Counted from the first letter of the stretch, positions 28,519 to 38,043 are shown. The stretch: DNA of 54,248 nt from Propionibacterium cyclohexanicum (GCF_900111365.1 NZ_FOGZ01000020.1:1-54248), one strand, 5' to 3'. Program-made: numbers and translations. Notes: generated from the letters alone by a model not told the origin.

Positions 28519-29496
28519 GTGACGCTGGCCGAGGACGAGGCATTCCGAGCCCGCGTCGAGCAGCAGCTGGAGGGTGTGGAGCGTCGGCTGGGCCAGGTGG
28601 CGCTGGGTGCTGACAATCCCTTCATCGCCGAGGCCTCCCGGCACGTCATCAACGCGGGGGGCAAGCGTTTCCGGCCCCTGCTGGTGGCGCTGACCAGTCA
28701 CCTCGGCCCACAACCCAGCGACGAGCGGATGGAACTGGCCTCAGCCGTCGTCGAGCTCACCCATGTCGCCTCGCTGTACCACGACGACGTGATGGACGAG
28801 GCCTCGATGCGGCGCGGCGTCACGAGCGCCAATGTGGCCTATGGCAACTCGATCGCCATCATGGTGGGCGACTGGCTGTTCTCCAGGGCCTCCTCACTGG
28901 TCACTCAGCTGGGCACCGAGTTCGTGCGATTGCAGGCCGACACCTTCTCCGAGCTGGTCGCGGGCCAGATCGGCGAGATGCGCGGCAGCGATGCGGGGGA
29001 GGATCCGCTGTCGCACTATCTCGACGTGATCGCCGGCAAGACCGGTGCGCTCATCAGGACTTCGGTGCTGTTCGGCGCGATGACCAGCCACGCCGAGCCG
29101 CGGGTGCTCGAGGCGCTCGGGCGCTTCGGGATGCAGATCGGCATGGTCTTCCAGCTGTCCGATGATCTCATCGACATCACCTCGACGACCACGGGCAAGA
29201 CGCCCGGGACTGATCTTCGCGAGCACGTCGCGACCCTGCCGATCCTGCTGCTCGACGCGAGCGAGGACCCCGAGGACGAGCCCCTCAAGCAGCTGCTGGC
29301 CGACGATCTGGCCGACGACCGCGAACTGGCGCGGGCGCTGAGCATGCTGCGCGCCTCACATGTCATCGAGGAGGCCCGCGACGAGATCATGGCGCGCGCC
29401 GAGGCGGCACGGGCCGAACTCGCCATCCTTCCCCAGGGCCCGGCACGCCGGGCCCTGGACAGGGTGTGCGACGAGGTGGTGTCCCGCTCGCACTGA
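28519..29496 (+). CDS. Polyprenyl diphosphate synthase (menaquinone side chain)
   Basis: A 325-aa trans-isoprenyl diphosphate synthase. The first aspartate-rich motif is YHDDVMDEASMRRG (about residues 92-105), the second LSDDLIDI near residue 214, followed by GKTPGTDL. The residues just before the first motif are small and the protein resembles long-chain synthases. Its place at the end of the nuo operon, next to men genes, points to the chain for menaquinone. GTG start with TAGGAG upstream. Product chain length cannot be read from the sequence. It converges on the M13 peptidase with an 11-base gap. Confidence 0.88.
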   Translation: MTLAEDEAFRARVEQQLEGVERRLGQVALGADNPFIAEASRHVINAGGKRFRPLLVALTSHLGPQPSDERMELASAVVELTHVASLYHDDVMDEASMRRGVTSANVAYGNSIAIMVGDWLFSRASSLVTQLGTEFVRLQADTFSELVAGQIGEMRGSDAGEDPLSHYLDVIAGKTGALIRTSVLFGAMTSHAEPRVLEALGRFGMQIGMVFQLSDDLIDITSTTTGKTPGTDLREHVATLPILLLDASEDPEDEPLKQLLADDLADDRELARALSMLRASHVIEEARDEIMARAEAARAELAILPQGPARRALDRVCDEVVSRSH

Positions 29497-29507
29497 ACGG
29501 GAACAGC

Positions 29508-31472
29508 TCACCAGATGCGCACCCGTGCGGCGGGGTCGAGCCACATGCCGTCTGTGGGCTTGGTCGCGAAGGCTTCGTGGAAGGCCGGGATGTTGCGCGC
29601 CACTTGATTGCAGCGGATCTCGTCGGGCGCATGCGGATCGACCGCCAGGCTCTGGCGCATCTGCTCGGGGCGGGTGAGATCCTGCCAGACCTGCGCCCAG
29701 CCGAGGAACAGCCGCTGCAGGCCGGAGTAACCGTCAATGGGTTGCGGTGCACTGCCCTGGGTGGCGATCCGCCAGGCCCGCACGGCAATGGTCAGGCCCC
29801 CGAGATCGCCGATGTTCTCCCCGATCGTCAAGTCGCCGTTGACATGCACATCGGGGCAGACCGAGGGCGCGAGCTCGCTGTATTGGGCAATGAGGGCATG
29901 GGTGCGCTCCTCGAAGGCGGCCCGATCGGCGTCGGTCCACCAATTGCGCAGCCTGCCATCGCCGTCGCAAGTGGAGCCCTGGTCGTCGAAGCCGTGCCCG
30001 ATCTCATGGCCGATCACCGCACCGATACCGCCGTAGTTCACCGCGTCGTCGGCGTCCACATTGAAGAAGGGCGGCTGGAGGATCGCGGCGGGGAAGACGA
30101 TCTCGTTGCGAAGCGGGTGGTAATAGGCGTTGACCGTCTGGGGGTACATGAACCACTCGTCGCGATCGACCGGCCCGGACAGCTGCTCGATGGTGTGGTC
30201 GAAGTCGAAGGAGTCCGAGCGCAGCACGTTGCCGACCAGATCGTGCGGGTCGATGTGCAGCGCGGAGTAGTCACGCCAGGTGTCGGGATAGCCGATCTTC
30301 GCGCGGAACTTGGACAGCTTGTCCAGGGCCTGTTCCTTGGTCTGATCGGTCATCCAGTCGAGTTCGCCGATCGACTGGCGGTAGGCGGCCAGCAGATTGG
30401 CTACCAGCTGGTCGGCGGCGTCCTTGGTGGCGGGCGGGAAGTGCTTGGCGACGTACAGCTTGCCGATTGCCTCCCCCAGGACACCCTCGGTCAGCGAGAC
30501 GCCGCGCTTCCAGCGGGGACGCTGCTGGGGGACGCCCCGCAGTGTCTTGGAGTAGAAGTCGAAACTGGCGGTGCTCAGCGCCTTGTTCAGATAGGGCGAC
30601 AGTGAGTTGACCACCTGCCAGCGGGCCCAGCTGCGCCAGTCCGGAAGCCGGGACGGCACGACGAGCCCGGCAGCGTCGGCGAAGAAGGTGCGCTGGCAGT
30701 TGACCACCTCGGCGACCGCCTCGGCCGGCAACTGGGCCCCGGCCAGGAAGGCGTCCCATTCGAGCTGGGGGGTTGCGGCGGTGAAATCCGCCCAGCTCTG
30801 GGGGTAGTACATTTCGACCATATCGCGGGTGCGTACCTTGTCCCAGTGGCAGGCCGCGATCTGGGTCTCCAGCTCGAAGGCCGCCGTGGCCTGCGCGGGA
30901 GCATCGGCGATACCGGCCAATTCGAAGCTGCGGGTGATGTGCGCCAGGTACTGCTCGCGGATCGTCTGGTACTCGGGCAGGCGGTAGTACTCCTCGTCGG
31001 GCAGGCCGATGCCCGACTGGCCGACGAACATGAGATAGCGCTGCGGATTGCCCGGATCCGAGTCATTGTCGAAGTCGCCCAGCGCATTGATGCCGTGGCG
31101 GGTGCACCATCCCCAGAATCCGGCCAGCTCCGCCACTGACTCGATGGCGTCGATGCGGCTGAACAGGGGAGCCAGCGGCTCGGTGCCCAACTCCTCGATG
31201 GCGTCTTCGTCCATGAAGGAGCCGTAGAGGTTGGCGATCTTCGCGGCCTCGGAATCGGGATCGGAGCTGTCCTCGCTGGTGCGCAGCGACTCGATGATCT
31301 CGTGCACGGCGCTCTCGGAGTCCTCGCGCAGCTTGTCGAATGCACCCCAGCTGCCCCGGTCTTCGGGGATCGTGGCTGTCTTCAGCCATTTCCCGTTGAC
31401 GTGGCGGAAGAGATCATCGGTGGGGGGGACTGTGGTGTCGAAGTCCTCGAAGTGAAATGCAAGTGTGCTCAC
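29508..31472 (-). CDS. M13 family zinc metallopeptidase (PepO/neprilysin-like)
   Basis: A 654-aa endopeptidase of the neprilysin family acting on oligopeptides. The zinc site is VIGHEIGHGFDDQG (HExxH, about residue 485), with the third ligand in GENIGDLGG about 60 residues later. VNAYYHPLRNEIVFPA is the substrate-binding signature. There is no signal peptide or membrane anchor, so the enzyme is cytoplasmic, as usual for bacterial PepO. The GTG at 31472 is chosen because TAGTCT lies seven bases upstream (leaderless); the frame stays open to a GTG at 31493. Confidence 0.9.
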   Translation of the reverse strand: MSTLAFHFEDFDTTVPPTDDLFRHVNGKWLKTATIPEDRGSWGAFDKLREDSESAVHEIIESLRTSEDSSDPDSEAAKIANLYGSFMDEDAIEELGTEPLAPLFSRIDAIESVAELAGFWGWCTRHGINALGDFDNDSDPGNPQRYLMFVGQSGIGLPDEEYYRLPEYQTIREQYLAHITRSFELAGIADAPAQATAAFELETQIAACHWDKVRTRDMVEMYYPQSWADFTAATPQLEWDAFLAGAQLPAEAVAEVVNCQRTFFADAAGLVVPSRLPDWRSWARWQVVNSLSPYLNKALSTASFDFYSKTLRGVPQQRPRWKRGVSLTEGVLGEAIGKLYVAKHFPPATKDAADQLVANLLAAYRQSIGELDWMTDQTKEQALDKLSKFRAKIGYPDTWRDYSALHIDPHDLVGNVLRSDSFDFDHTIEQLSGPVDRDEWFMYPQTVNAYYHPLRNEIVFPAAILQPPFFNVDADDAVNYGGIGAVIGHEIGHGFDDQGSTCDGDGRLRNWWTDADRAAFEERTHALIAQYSELAPSVCPDVHVNGDLTIGENIGDLGGLTIAVRAWRIATQGSAPQPIDGYSGLQRLFLGWAQVWQDLTRPEQMRQSLAVDPHAPDEIRCNQVARNIPAFHEAFATKPTDGMWLDPAARVRIW

Positions 31473-31479
31473 CACTGTG

Positions 31480-31485
31480 AGACTA
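31480..31485 (-). promoter_or_regulatory. -10 hexamer of a leaderless promoter for the M13 peptidase
   Basis: TAGTCT on the minus strand ends seven bases before the GTG start at 31472. No ribosome binding site is present. Confidence 0.45.
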
Positions 31486-31565
31486 CTCAGCACATGAGCG
31501 CATTCAGCAGCGAAGCGCCCGGCAGGTGAACCGGCGCCGATTCGTCCGAGCGGGGCCCAGGCGGC

Positions 31566-32660
31566 TCAGACGGTGGGCCTGCGCGTGGCTCTCGGATAGA
31601 CGACCTGCCAGGTGTCGGGCCCGAGCAGCAGCTTCTCCAGGGGGGCGTCGTCGCCGCGGCCTTGGCCCTGCTCGGCGAGATTCACCTGGGCACGGACCTG
31701 GTCGTCGTAGCTGGGACGTTCGACATCGCGGAAGATCCCCACCGGGGCGCGGCGGATCACTCCCTGATCGGTGAGCCGGCTCAGGGCGAAGGCGCGGCTC
31801 GGATCGGCGGTGTGCGGATCGTGCACGAGCACTGCATCCGAACCGACCTCGCTGACCTCGGCCACCCGCACTCCGCCACCGGGATCGGACACCACGCCGA
31901 GGTGGTTGTCGGTACCGAACACGATGGGCTTGCCCTCCTCCAGCCGGATGAGGGACTCGGCGGATCCAGGGCCCTTGAGCTCCTCGAAGGCCGCGTCATT
32001 GAAGACCGAGCAATTCTGGTAGATCTCCACGAGACTTGCACCCCGATGCTTCGCGGCCGCGCTCAGCGTCGCCTCCAGACCTGCCTTGTCGGAATCCAGC
32101 GCGCGGGCCACGAAGGTGGCTTCCGCGCCCAGTGCCAGGCTGACGGGGTTGAGCGGCTGGTCGACCGAGCCCATCGGGCTGGACTTGGTGACCTGGCCCA
32201 CTTCCGAGGTGGGGGAGTACTGGCCCTTCGTCAGCCCGTAGATGCGGTTGTTGAACAGCAGGACGGTGATGTTCATGTTACGGCGCAGGGCGTGGACCAG
32301 ATGGTTGGCGCCGATCGAGAGGGCATCCCCGTCGCCGGTCACGACGAAGACCGCCAGATCGGGGCGGGTCATGGCCAGGCCGGTGGCGAGTGTCAGGGCC
32401 CGCCCGTGGATCGAATGGATGCCATAGGTGTTCATGTAATACGGAAGTCGCGAGGAGCAGCCGATGCCGGAGACGACCACGGTGTTCTCGCGACGGATGC
32501 CCAGGCTCGGCAGGATCTGCTGGAAGGCGGCCAGGATCGAGTAGTCGCCGCAGCCGGGGCACCAGCGCACCTCCTGATCGGAGATGAAGTCCTTGCGCTT
32601 GAGTGGCTCGGGCGCCGTCGGGACGCCGGCGAGACCATCTGACGAGGTGAGGGTGCTCAC
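31566..32660 (-). CDS. korB: 2-oxoacid:ferredoxin oxidoreductase, beta subunit
   Basis: A 364-aa thiamine-diphosphate-binding subunit, probably 2-oxoglutarate:ferredoxin oxidoreductase. WCPGCGDYSIL near residue 33 holds cluster/cofactor-binding cysteines, and GDGDALSIGANH followed by NNRIYGLTKGQYSPTSE is the ThDP-Mg motif and its downstream signature. The start overlaps the korA stop by four bases. In actinobacteria KorAB can replace or supplement the 2-oxoglutarate dehydrogenase complex. Confidence 0.92.
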   Translation of the reverse strand: MSTLTSSDGLAGVPTAPEPLKRKDFISDQEVRWCPGCGDYSILAAFQQILPSLGIRRENTVVVSGIGCSSRLPYYMNTYGIHSIHGRALTLATGLAMTRPDLAVFVVTGDGDALSIGANHLVHALRRNMNITVLLFNNRIYGLTKGQYSPTSEVGQVTKSSPMGSVDQPLNPVSLALGAEATFVARALDSDKAGLEATLSAAAKHRGASLVEIYQNCSVFNDAAFEELKGPGSAESLIRLEEGKPIVFGTDNHLGVVSDPGGGVRVAEVSEVGSDAVLVHDPHTADPSRAFALSRLTDQGVIRRAPVGIFRDVERPSYDDQVRAQVNLAEQGQGRGDDAPLEKLLLGPDTWQVVYPRATRRPTV

Positions 32661-34615
32661 AGCTGCTTCCTCCTGTTCGGGATCGTGCTGCTGGTCTGCA
32701 CGGCGCCCAGCGGGTTCGGCTCGCCGCCGCGCGAATTCGCCTGATCGAGCTCGTCGATGACTCCCTCGAGATGCTCGGTCAGCTCATCCATCGCCAGCGG
32801 CAGGCCACGAACGTGATGGTAGCTGCGGGCATCAACCAGATAGTGGGCCCGCAGCACCAGGCAGAACTGCCCGAGATTGACCTCCGGAACGACGACCCGG
32901 CGGTACCGGTGCAGCACATCGCCCAGATTGGCTGGCAGCGGGTTGAGATTGCGGACATGGGCCTGCGCGATCGCTCGTCCTCGCTGGCGCAATCGGCGCA
33001 CGGCGGCGGTGATGGGCCCCCAGGTGGAGCCCCAGCCGATCACCAGAACCTCCGCCTGCTCGCCGGGATCGTCCACCTGGACCTCGGGAACCGGGATGCC
33101 GGCAATCCGGTCGGCGCGCAGCTGGACCATCTTCTCGTGATTGTCCGGGTCATAGCTGACGGATCCGGCCTCCACCGACTTCTCCAGTCCGCCGAGGCGA
33201 TGCTCGGTCCCCGCGGTACCCGGTATCGCCCAGTCCCGGGCCAGCGTCACCGGGTCGCGTCGGTAGGGCAGATAGCTGGCGCTGCCCTTGCCGTCCACGC
33301 CGTTGGGGCCGCTGACCAGCCGCGGCTCGATTGGCGGGATGGTCGACAGCTCGGGGATCTTCCACGGTTCGGCGCCATTGGCCAGGAAGGCGTCGGTGAG
33401 CAGGACGACGGGGGTGCGGTATTCCACGGCAATTCGACACGCCTCGATGGCCATCTCGAAGCAGTCCGAGGGCGAGGACGGCGCCAGCACCGGAACGGGC
33501 GACTCGCCATTGCGCCCCCACATGGCCTGCAACAGCTCGCCCTGTTCGGTCTTGGTGGGCATGCCGGTCGACGGGCCTGAGCGCTGCACGTCCACGACGA
33601 CCAAGGGCAGCTCGGTCATCACGGCCAGATTGATCATCTCCTGCTTGAGGGAGAAGCCGGGGCCGGAGGTCGTGGTGACGCCCAGCGAGCCACCGAAGCT
33701 CGCGCCCAGGGCGGCGCCGACGCCGGCGATCTCGTCCTCGGCCTGGAAGGTGATGACACCATGGGATTTGCGGCGTGACAACTCGTGCAGCAGGTCGGAT
33801 GCCGGTGTGATCGGATAGGAACCCACGAACAGCGTCAGCCCGGCACGATGAGCTCCGGTCATCAGCCCGTACGCGGTGGCCATGTTCCCGGTGATCCTGC
33901 GGTAGCGCCCGGCCGGCATCGGCGCGGCCGGTACCTCGTAGCGCACGGTGAACAGTTCCGCGGTCTCCCCGTAGTGCTCACCCGCCTTCACAGCGGCGAT
34001 GTTGGCGTCGCGGATGGTGGGCTTGGCGGCGAACTTCGTGCCCAGCCAGTTCACCGTCTCGTCGATCGGGCGGCCGTACAGCCAGCTGACCAGGCCCAGC
34101 GCGAACATATTGCGGGTTCGCCCGGTGTCCTTGCGGCCCAGCCCGAAACTGCCGACGGCGCCAGCCGAGAGCTTGGTGATGTCCAGGCTCACGAGCTGGT
34201 ACTCACCCAGCGAGTCATCCTCGAGAGGGTTGGAGTTCAGTCCGAGCTTCTTCAGCGCACGCGGGGTGAATTCGTGCTCGTCGGCAATGATGAGCCCGCC
34301 TGCCACAAGATCGCCGAGGTTGGCGAGGAGCGCTGCCGGATTCATCGCCACGAGCACATCGGCGCGATCTCCCGGGGTCACGATGTCACGACCGGCGAAG
34401 TGCACCTGGAAGCTGCTGACCCCGGCGATCGTTCCCTGGGGCGCGCGGATCTCGGCGGGGAAGCTCGGCAGGGTCGCGATGTCATTGCCGAAGCTGGCCG
34501 ACTCGGAACTGAAACGATCACCGGTCAGCTGCATGCCGTCGCCGGAATCACCGGCGAATCGGATCACCACTTTCTCCAGACGGCGCCGTTGCGTCTGCTG
34601 TGGGCGATCACTCAT
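32657..34615 (-). CDS. korA: 2-oxoacid:ferredoxin oxidoreductase, alpha subunit (gamma-alpha fusion)
   Basis: A 652-aa fused subunit: residues about 1-200 are the gamma domain (VIRFAGDSGDGMQLTG), and the rest is the alpha domain, starting with GLTLFVGSYPITPASDLL. QAEDEIAGVGAALGASFGG and TTTSGPGFSLKQE are further signatures. The start ATG at 34615 has GAGGAG upstream; a longer frame to 34771 looks non-coding. With KorB it makes CoA thioesters (most likely succinyl-CoA) and reduced ferredoxin. Confidence 0.92.
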   Translation of the reverse strand: MSDRPQQTQRRRLEKVVIRFAGDSGDGMQLTGDRFSSESASFGNDIATLPSFPAEIRAPQGTIAGVSSFQVHFAGRDIVTPGDRADVLVAMNPAALLANLGDLVAGGLIIADEHEFTPRALKKLGLNSNPLEDDSLGEYQLVSLDITKLSAGAVGSFGLGRKDTGRTRNMFALGLVSWLYGRPIDETVNWLGTKFAAKPTIRDANIAAVKAGEHYGETAELFTVRYEVPAAPMPAGRYRRITGNMATAYGLMTGAHRAGLTLFVGSYPITPASDLLHELSRRKSHGVITFQAEDEIAGVGAALGASFGGSLGVTTTSGPGFSLKQEMINLAVMTELPLVVVDVQRSGPSTGMPTKTEQGELLQAMWGRNGESPVPVLAPSSPSDCFEMAIEACRIAVEYRTPVVLLTDAFLANGAEPWKIPELSTIPPIEPRLVSGPNGVDGKGSASYLPYRRDPVTLARDWAIPGTAGTEHRLGGLEKSVEAGSVSYDPDNHEKMVQLRADRIAGIPVPEVQVDDPGEQAEVLVIGWGSTWGPITAAVRRLRQRGRAIAQAHVRNLNPLPANLGDVLHRYRRVVVPEVNLGQFCLVLRAHYLVDARSYHHVRGLPLAMDELTEHLEGVIDELDQANSRGGEPNPLGAVQTSSTIPNRRKQL

Positions 34616-34794
34616 GGAGTTCTCCTCGGAATTGGTGAGGCATCGCGTTGCGCGCATCGGCCCGTCCGGAGCGGCCCGGCGCATAGACGCTTGCCAACTG
34701 GCACGCGATCCGCGGACGGCGAAAGCGCAGCTGTCCGGCCCAGCGTGTCCGGTCCAGGCTAGCCGGTTCACAGGGGGCTGACTGCGTCCCCCGA

Positions 34795-34800
34795 TACGCT
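34795..34800 (+). promoter_or_regulatory. -10 hexamer of a leaderless promoter for the mannosyltransferase
   Basis: TACGCT is followed by six bases and the ATG at 34807. The GTG at 34801 would then lie upstream of the expected transcription start. Confidence 0.55.
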
Positions 34801-34806
34801 GTGAGC

Positions 34807-36405
34807 ATGACGCCTGGCAGCTCTCGAATGCGCGATTGGTCGAGCGCCCGGTGGTCGGATCTGGGTCATGCGCTGCGGATCGCCGCGGTTCGCCGTGGGC
34901 TGATCGGTACCATGCTCATCGCGCTGGGCACCATCAGCCCGGCCTATCTGCCCCGCAATTCGCCGTGGTGGACGCTGCTGTCCTCATGGCGCATCGAGGG
35001 TGCCCCCGCCAAGATCGCCGGCACGGTCGTCACGATGGGAGGGCTCCTGCTGCTCATGGACGCCTGGTTCAGGCTGCGTCCACGACACATGCGGCCCGAC
35101 TCCGCCCCGGGGTTGCAGGTCTACAGCGATGTGAAGCACTGGGCGGTCCTCGCCCTGTGGAGCCTTCCGTTCCTGCTCGCCCCGCCCATCTTCAGTGGTG
35201 ACGCGTATTCGTACGCCGCGCAGGGCTGGCTGGTGCACAACGGCATCAACCCCTATTACTACGGTCCCGGCGTTCTGCCGGGAGCCTTCGCCGACCAGGT
35301 CTCCTGGGTGTGGCGCAATACCCCCAGTCCCTATGGCCCGTTGTCCATGCAGATCTCCAATCTGCTCCTGCACGTCTTCGGCTTCGACCCCTATCTCTCG
35401 GCGGTCGCCCAGCGAATCCCCGCTGTCGTAGGTGTCGTGCTCATCGCTGTCTTCCTGCCGCGCATCGCCGTCCGGCTCGACATCGATCCTGCCTTCACGG
35501 CCTGGTTCGGCACGCTGAATCCGCTGCTCATCATCGACTTCGTGGGCGGTGCCCACAATGACTCGCTCATGATGGGACTCGTCGTGCTCGGGCTGTGGGT
35601 GGCGACCACCCCGGTGCGCGGCGGGCCGGTGACGACCGGAGGACGGTGGTCGGCCGGCGGGTGGTGGTGGCTTGCGGCGGCCGCAGTGATCGGGTTGGCA
35701 GCCACCATCAAGCAGCCCGCGCTGCTCGCGGCCTATGTCGTGCCCTTGATCTCGCGCCGCTGGTCGTCGCTTCGCGTCCGCGAGACCGTCATCACGGTCA
35801 CCCGCGTGCTCGTGAGCTTTGTCGTCGCAGGAGGGGTCTTCGCACTGGTGAGCATGGCCACCGGGCTGGATTTCGGCTGGTACAACGCGGTTTCCGTGCC
35901 GGGCAGTGTCGTCACCCCGGCGCCCGCCTCGCTCTTCGGGCAGCTCGTCCAGGCGGTCCTCGGTTTCTTCGAGCTCGATCCCACCGGGCGAGCGGGAGTG
36001 GCTTTCGCCCACACCCTGTTCCTGGTGATCGGCGGCGTCGTCCTGACCATCGGGGCGGTGACGATCGCCAGGCGCAGGCCGATGGCGTTCATCTCCTGGG
36101 GTTACCTCGTCGTGGTGCTCGCCAGCCCGGCGTTGCACAGCTGGTACATGCTGTGGGGCGGCCTGGCGCTTCCACTGGCCCGCCCGAGCGCGCGCACCGT
36201 GACGATCGCCATCTGGGTCAACGTATCCCTGCTGGGCTACGATGCCATCGACATGGCTTGGCGCAACAATGGCGCTGCGATCGCCGTGGCGGCCGTGGCG
36301 GCCTCGATATTCATGACCTACCACCACCAGAGCGTCATCAAGATGCCGCCCCGCGAGCCCGGCTCGGCGGCTCACCTCGTGCTGGCCGCCCGGCAGGATC
36401 AATAG
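34807..36405 (+). CDS. Polyprenol-phosphomannose-dependent alpha-1,6-mannosyltransferase-like protein
   Basis: A 532-aa GT-C glycosyltransferase with about 12-13 transmembrane helices. Family features include FSGDAYSYAAQGWLVHNG with the catalytic-type aspartate in the first extracytoplasmic loop, NPYYYGPGVLPG, NTPSPYGPL and FVGGAHNDSLMMGLV. It resembles the MptA/MptB group that elongates lipomannan cores with alpha-1,6-mannose from polyprenyl-phosphate-mannose on the outer face of the membrane. The ATG at 34807 is preferred over GTG at 34801 because of the leaderless promoter. The end overlaps the convergent xthA end by seven bases. Confidence 0.82.
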   Translation: MTPGSSRMRDWSSARWSDLGHALRIAAVRRGLIGTMLIALGTISPAYLPRNSPWWTLLSSWRIEGAPAKIAGTVVTMGGLLLLMDAWFRLRPRHMRPDSAPGLQVYSDVKHWAVLALWSLPFLLAPPIFSGDAYSYAAQGWLVHNGINPYYYGPGVLPGAFADQVSWVWRNTPSPYGPLSMQISNLLLHVFGFDPYLSAVAQRIPAVVGVVLIAVFLPRIAVRLDIDPAFTAWFGTLNPLLIIDFVGGAHNDSLMMGLVVLGLWVATTPVRGGPVTTGGRWSAGGWWWLAAAAVIGLAATIKQPALLAAYVVPLISRRWSSLRVRETVITVTRVLVSFVVAGGVFALVSMATGLDFGWYNAVSVPGSVVTPAPASLFGQLVQAVLGFFELDPTGRAGVAFAHTLFLVIGGVVLTIGAVTIARRRPMAFISWGYLVVVLASPALHSWYMLWGGLALPLARPSARTVTIAIWVNVSLLGYDAIDMAWRNNGAAIAVAAVAASIFMTYHHQSVIKMPPREPGSAAHLVLAARQDQ

Positions 36406-37337
36406 TCGTAGTCGACGACCACCGGCGCGTGATCGCTGATGCGCTCGGGTGCCTCGGGCTGGCGATCCACGAAACCGGTGGATGCCGTGCGGGCCAGTGC
36501 CGGGCTGGCCAGCTGGTAGTCGATCCGCCAGCCGGTGTCGCGCGCGAAGGCCTGACCCATCCAGCTCCACCACGAGTAGGGGCCGTCCTGGTCGGGATGG
36601 AGGCGGCGGATCACGTCGACGAGGGTGCGCGGGTTCAGCTGGGCGTCCAGCCAGGCGCGCTCCTCGGGGAGGAAACCCGAGGCTGTGCGGGCCGCCCGCC
36701 AGTTCTTCACATCGTGCGGCGTGTGGGCGATGTTGAAATCGCCGACCACCACGAACTGGCGGCCCGCAGCCAGCGCAGCACGCCTCGAGCGGCTGAGCTG
36801 CCGGGCGAAGCCGGCGAGGAAGCTCATCTTGCGGTCGTAACGGCGCTGCACGGCGGCGATCCGCTCGGCTGTCAATGGCTCGCCGGTGCGAGTCTGTGGG
36901 TTCAGTGGCGAGTCGCCCTTGGGCAGATAGAGGCAGGCCACTGTGAGGGCGTGGTCGGCCAGGTCGATCTCCAGATAACGCCCCTCGTCGACGAAGGGGC
37001 GCAGTTCCCGGGCCAGGGCTGTTGGCGCGCCAGGCATTGCGGGAGCGAGTGGCTGCGCGTGCCCAGTCGGATCGAACGACCAGATCGACCCGCCCCAGCC
37101 GCGCACCGCCGCCGGCGGGATACGGGTGAGAACGGCCACGCCATTGCGCCCGGCCAGGTTTCCCGGTGTGTAGTGCACATGGAAGCCCGCGAAGGCCTCG
37201 ACCGGGAGCGCCTCGAGGGGACAGCGGACCTCCTGCAGGGCTACTACATCGGGAACGCATTGTTGGATCCAGGGGGAGAAGCCGCGGCGTTGCGCCGCCC
37301 GGATCCCGTTGACGTTGAAGGTGGCGAGCCGCAGCAT
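36399..37337 (-). CDS. xthA: Exodeoxyribonuclease III
   Basis: A 312-aa apurinic/apyrimidinic endonuclease and 3'-5' exonuclease of base-excision repair. ATFNVNGIRA at the N-terminus, LQEVRCP with the metal-binding glutamate, GDFNIAHTPHDVKN with the catalytic Asp/Asn, and SDHAPVVVDY at the C-terminus with the catalytic Asp-His are all present. It is longer than the 268-aa E. coli enzyme because of an insert around residues 110-150. The ATG at 37337 follows TAGGGT by seven bases with no ribosome binding site. Confidence 0.93.
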   Translation of the reverse strand: MLRLATFNVNGIRAAQRRGFSPWIQQCVPDVVALQEVRCPLEALPVEAFAGFHVHYTPGNLAGRNGVAVLTRIPPAAVRGWGGSIWSFDPTGHAQPLAPAMPGAPTALARELRPFVDEGRYLEIDLADHALTVACLYLPKGDSPLNPQTRTGEPLTAERIAAVQRRYDRKMSFLAGFARQLSRSRRAALAAGRQFVVVGDFNIAHTPHDVKNWRAARTASGFLPEERAWLDAQLNPRTLVDVIRRLHPDQDGPYSWWSWMGQAFARDTGWRIDYQLASPALARTASTGFVDRQPEAPERISDHAPVVVDYDY

Positions 37338-37344
37338 GACGACC

Positions 37345-37350
37345 ACCCTA
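37345..37350 (-). promoter_or_regulatory. -10 hexamer of a leaderless promoter for xthA
   Basis: TAGGGT on the minus strand, seven bases before the ATG at 37337. Confidence 0.5.
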
Positions 37351-37452
37351 GCGATGGTCGCAGGCATCGTTGTCCAGGAGTTGCTGGCAGAGTCGTGCCG
37401 GCGGATTCCGGGCAGGACCGTCGGCCCAGCATGGCACTGCCAGACTAGGGAC

Positions 37453-37974
37453 ATGACGAGTTCGCATGGCGAGGCACGGCGCGAGGTGCGCAGGGACAGG
37501 TCCTTGGTCCGGCGTGTGCTCACCGGGAGCGGAGGCTTCCCCAGGAGATCCGGGCTAGCGGTAGCCGGCGTGGTTCTCGGGCTGGTGGCTCTCGGCGTGC
37601 TCTTCGCGGGGCTGTTCAGCGGTGTGGGTGCCGTGCCCTTCGCACTCGCGGTGTGCCTGCCGGCGGCAGGCAGCGCGGTCTGTGCGCTGCTGGCCCTGTT
37701 CCGCGACTGGGGACGCGCTCGGGTAGGTGTGGCCCTCGTCCTGAGCGCGGACGTCCTGGCAGGTCTGCTGGTCGTCGCGATGATCCTGCAGGTCGAGCCG
37801 GCCGCGCCGGCGGCCTCCGGTGCACTCGTCGTGATCGTCATAACGGCATTGCTCGGCGCCGTTCTCGTCATGAGCGCACCGCGCCGTGGCACATCCACGA
37901 CTCCGCGGGCGGTTGAGCCTGCCTGGGCAGGCGCCGCGCAGCCGCCCGGGACTCCTCATGGGCCGGGTGCCTGA
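37453..37974 (+). CDS. Small membrane protein of unknown function
   Basis: A 173-aa protein with a basic N-terminus of about 30 residues, four hydrophobic segments and a hydrophilic Ala/Pro-rich tail. I do not recognise a family. The start follows CAGACT by six bases, again compatible with a leaderless transcript. It is divergent from xthA. The next gene encodes a similar-sized four-helix protein, so the two could be distant paralogues or partners. Confidence 0.6.
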   Translation: MTSSHGEARREVRRDRSLVRRVLTGSGGFPRRSGLAVAGVVLGLVALGVLFAGLFSGVGAVPFALAVCLPAAGSAVCALLALFRDWGRARVGVALVLSADVLAGLLVVAMILQVEPAAPAASGALVVIVITALLGAVLVMSAPRRGTSTTPRAVEPAWAGAAQPPGTPHGPGA

Positions 37975-37984
37975 GCACCGCCCG

Positions 37985-38031
37985 CACTCGAGGGCGCACA
38001 GCGCCGGCAGCACTCGAGGGCGCACAGCGCC
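37985..38031. repeat. 21-bp direct repeat upstream of a small membrane protein gene
   Basis: CACTCGAGGGCGCACAGCGCC occurs at 37985-38005 and again, identical, at 38011-38031, five bases apart. The second copy ends seven bases before the -10 hexamer at 38038, so the repeat covers the -35 region of the next gene. Confidence 0.85.
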
Positions 38032-38037
38032 CGCCGC

Positions 38038-38043
38038 GATACT
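38038..38043 (+). promoter_or_regulatory. -10 hexamer of a leaderless promoter
   Basis: GATACT followed by six bases and the ATG at 38050. Confidence 0.5.

Noticed and set aside
25391-28543. A 1050-codon open frame on the minus strand
   Set aside because: It is antisense to nuoM and nuoN and its composition (His, Gln, Asp, Gly, Arg rich) is what the complement of GC-rich membrane-protein codons gives. No family motif.
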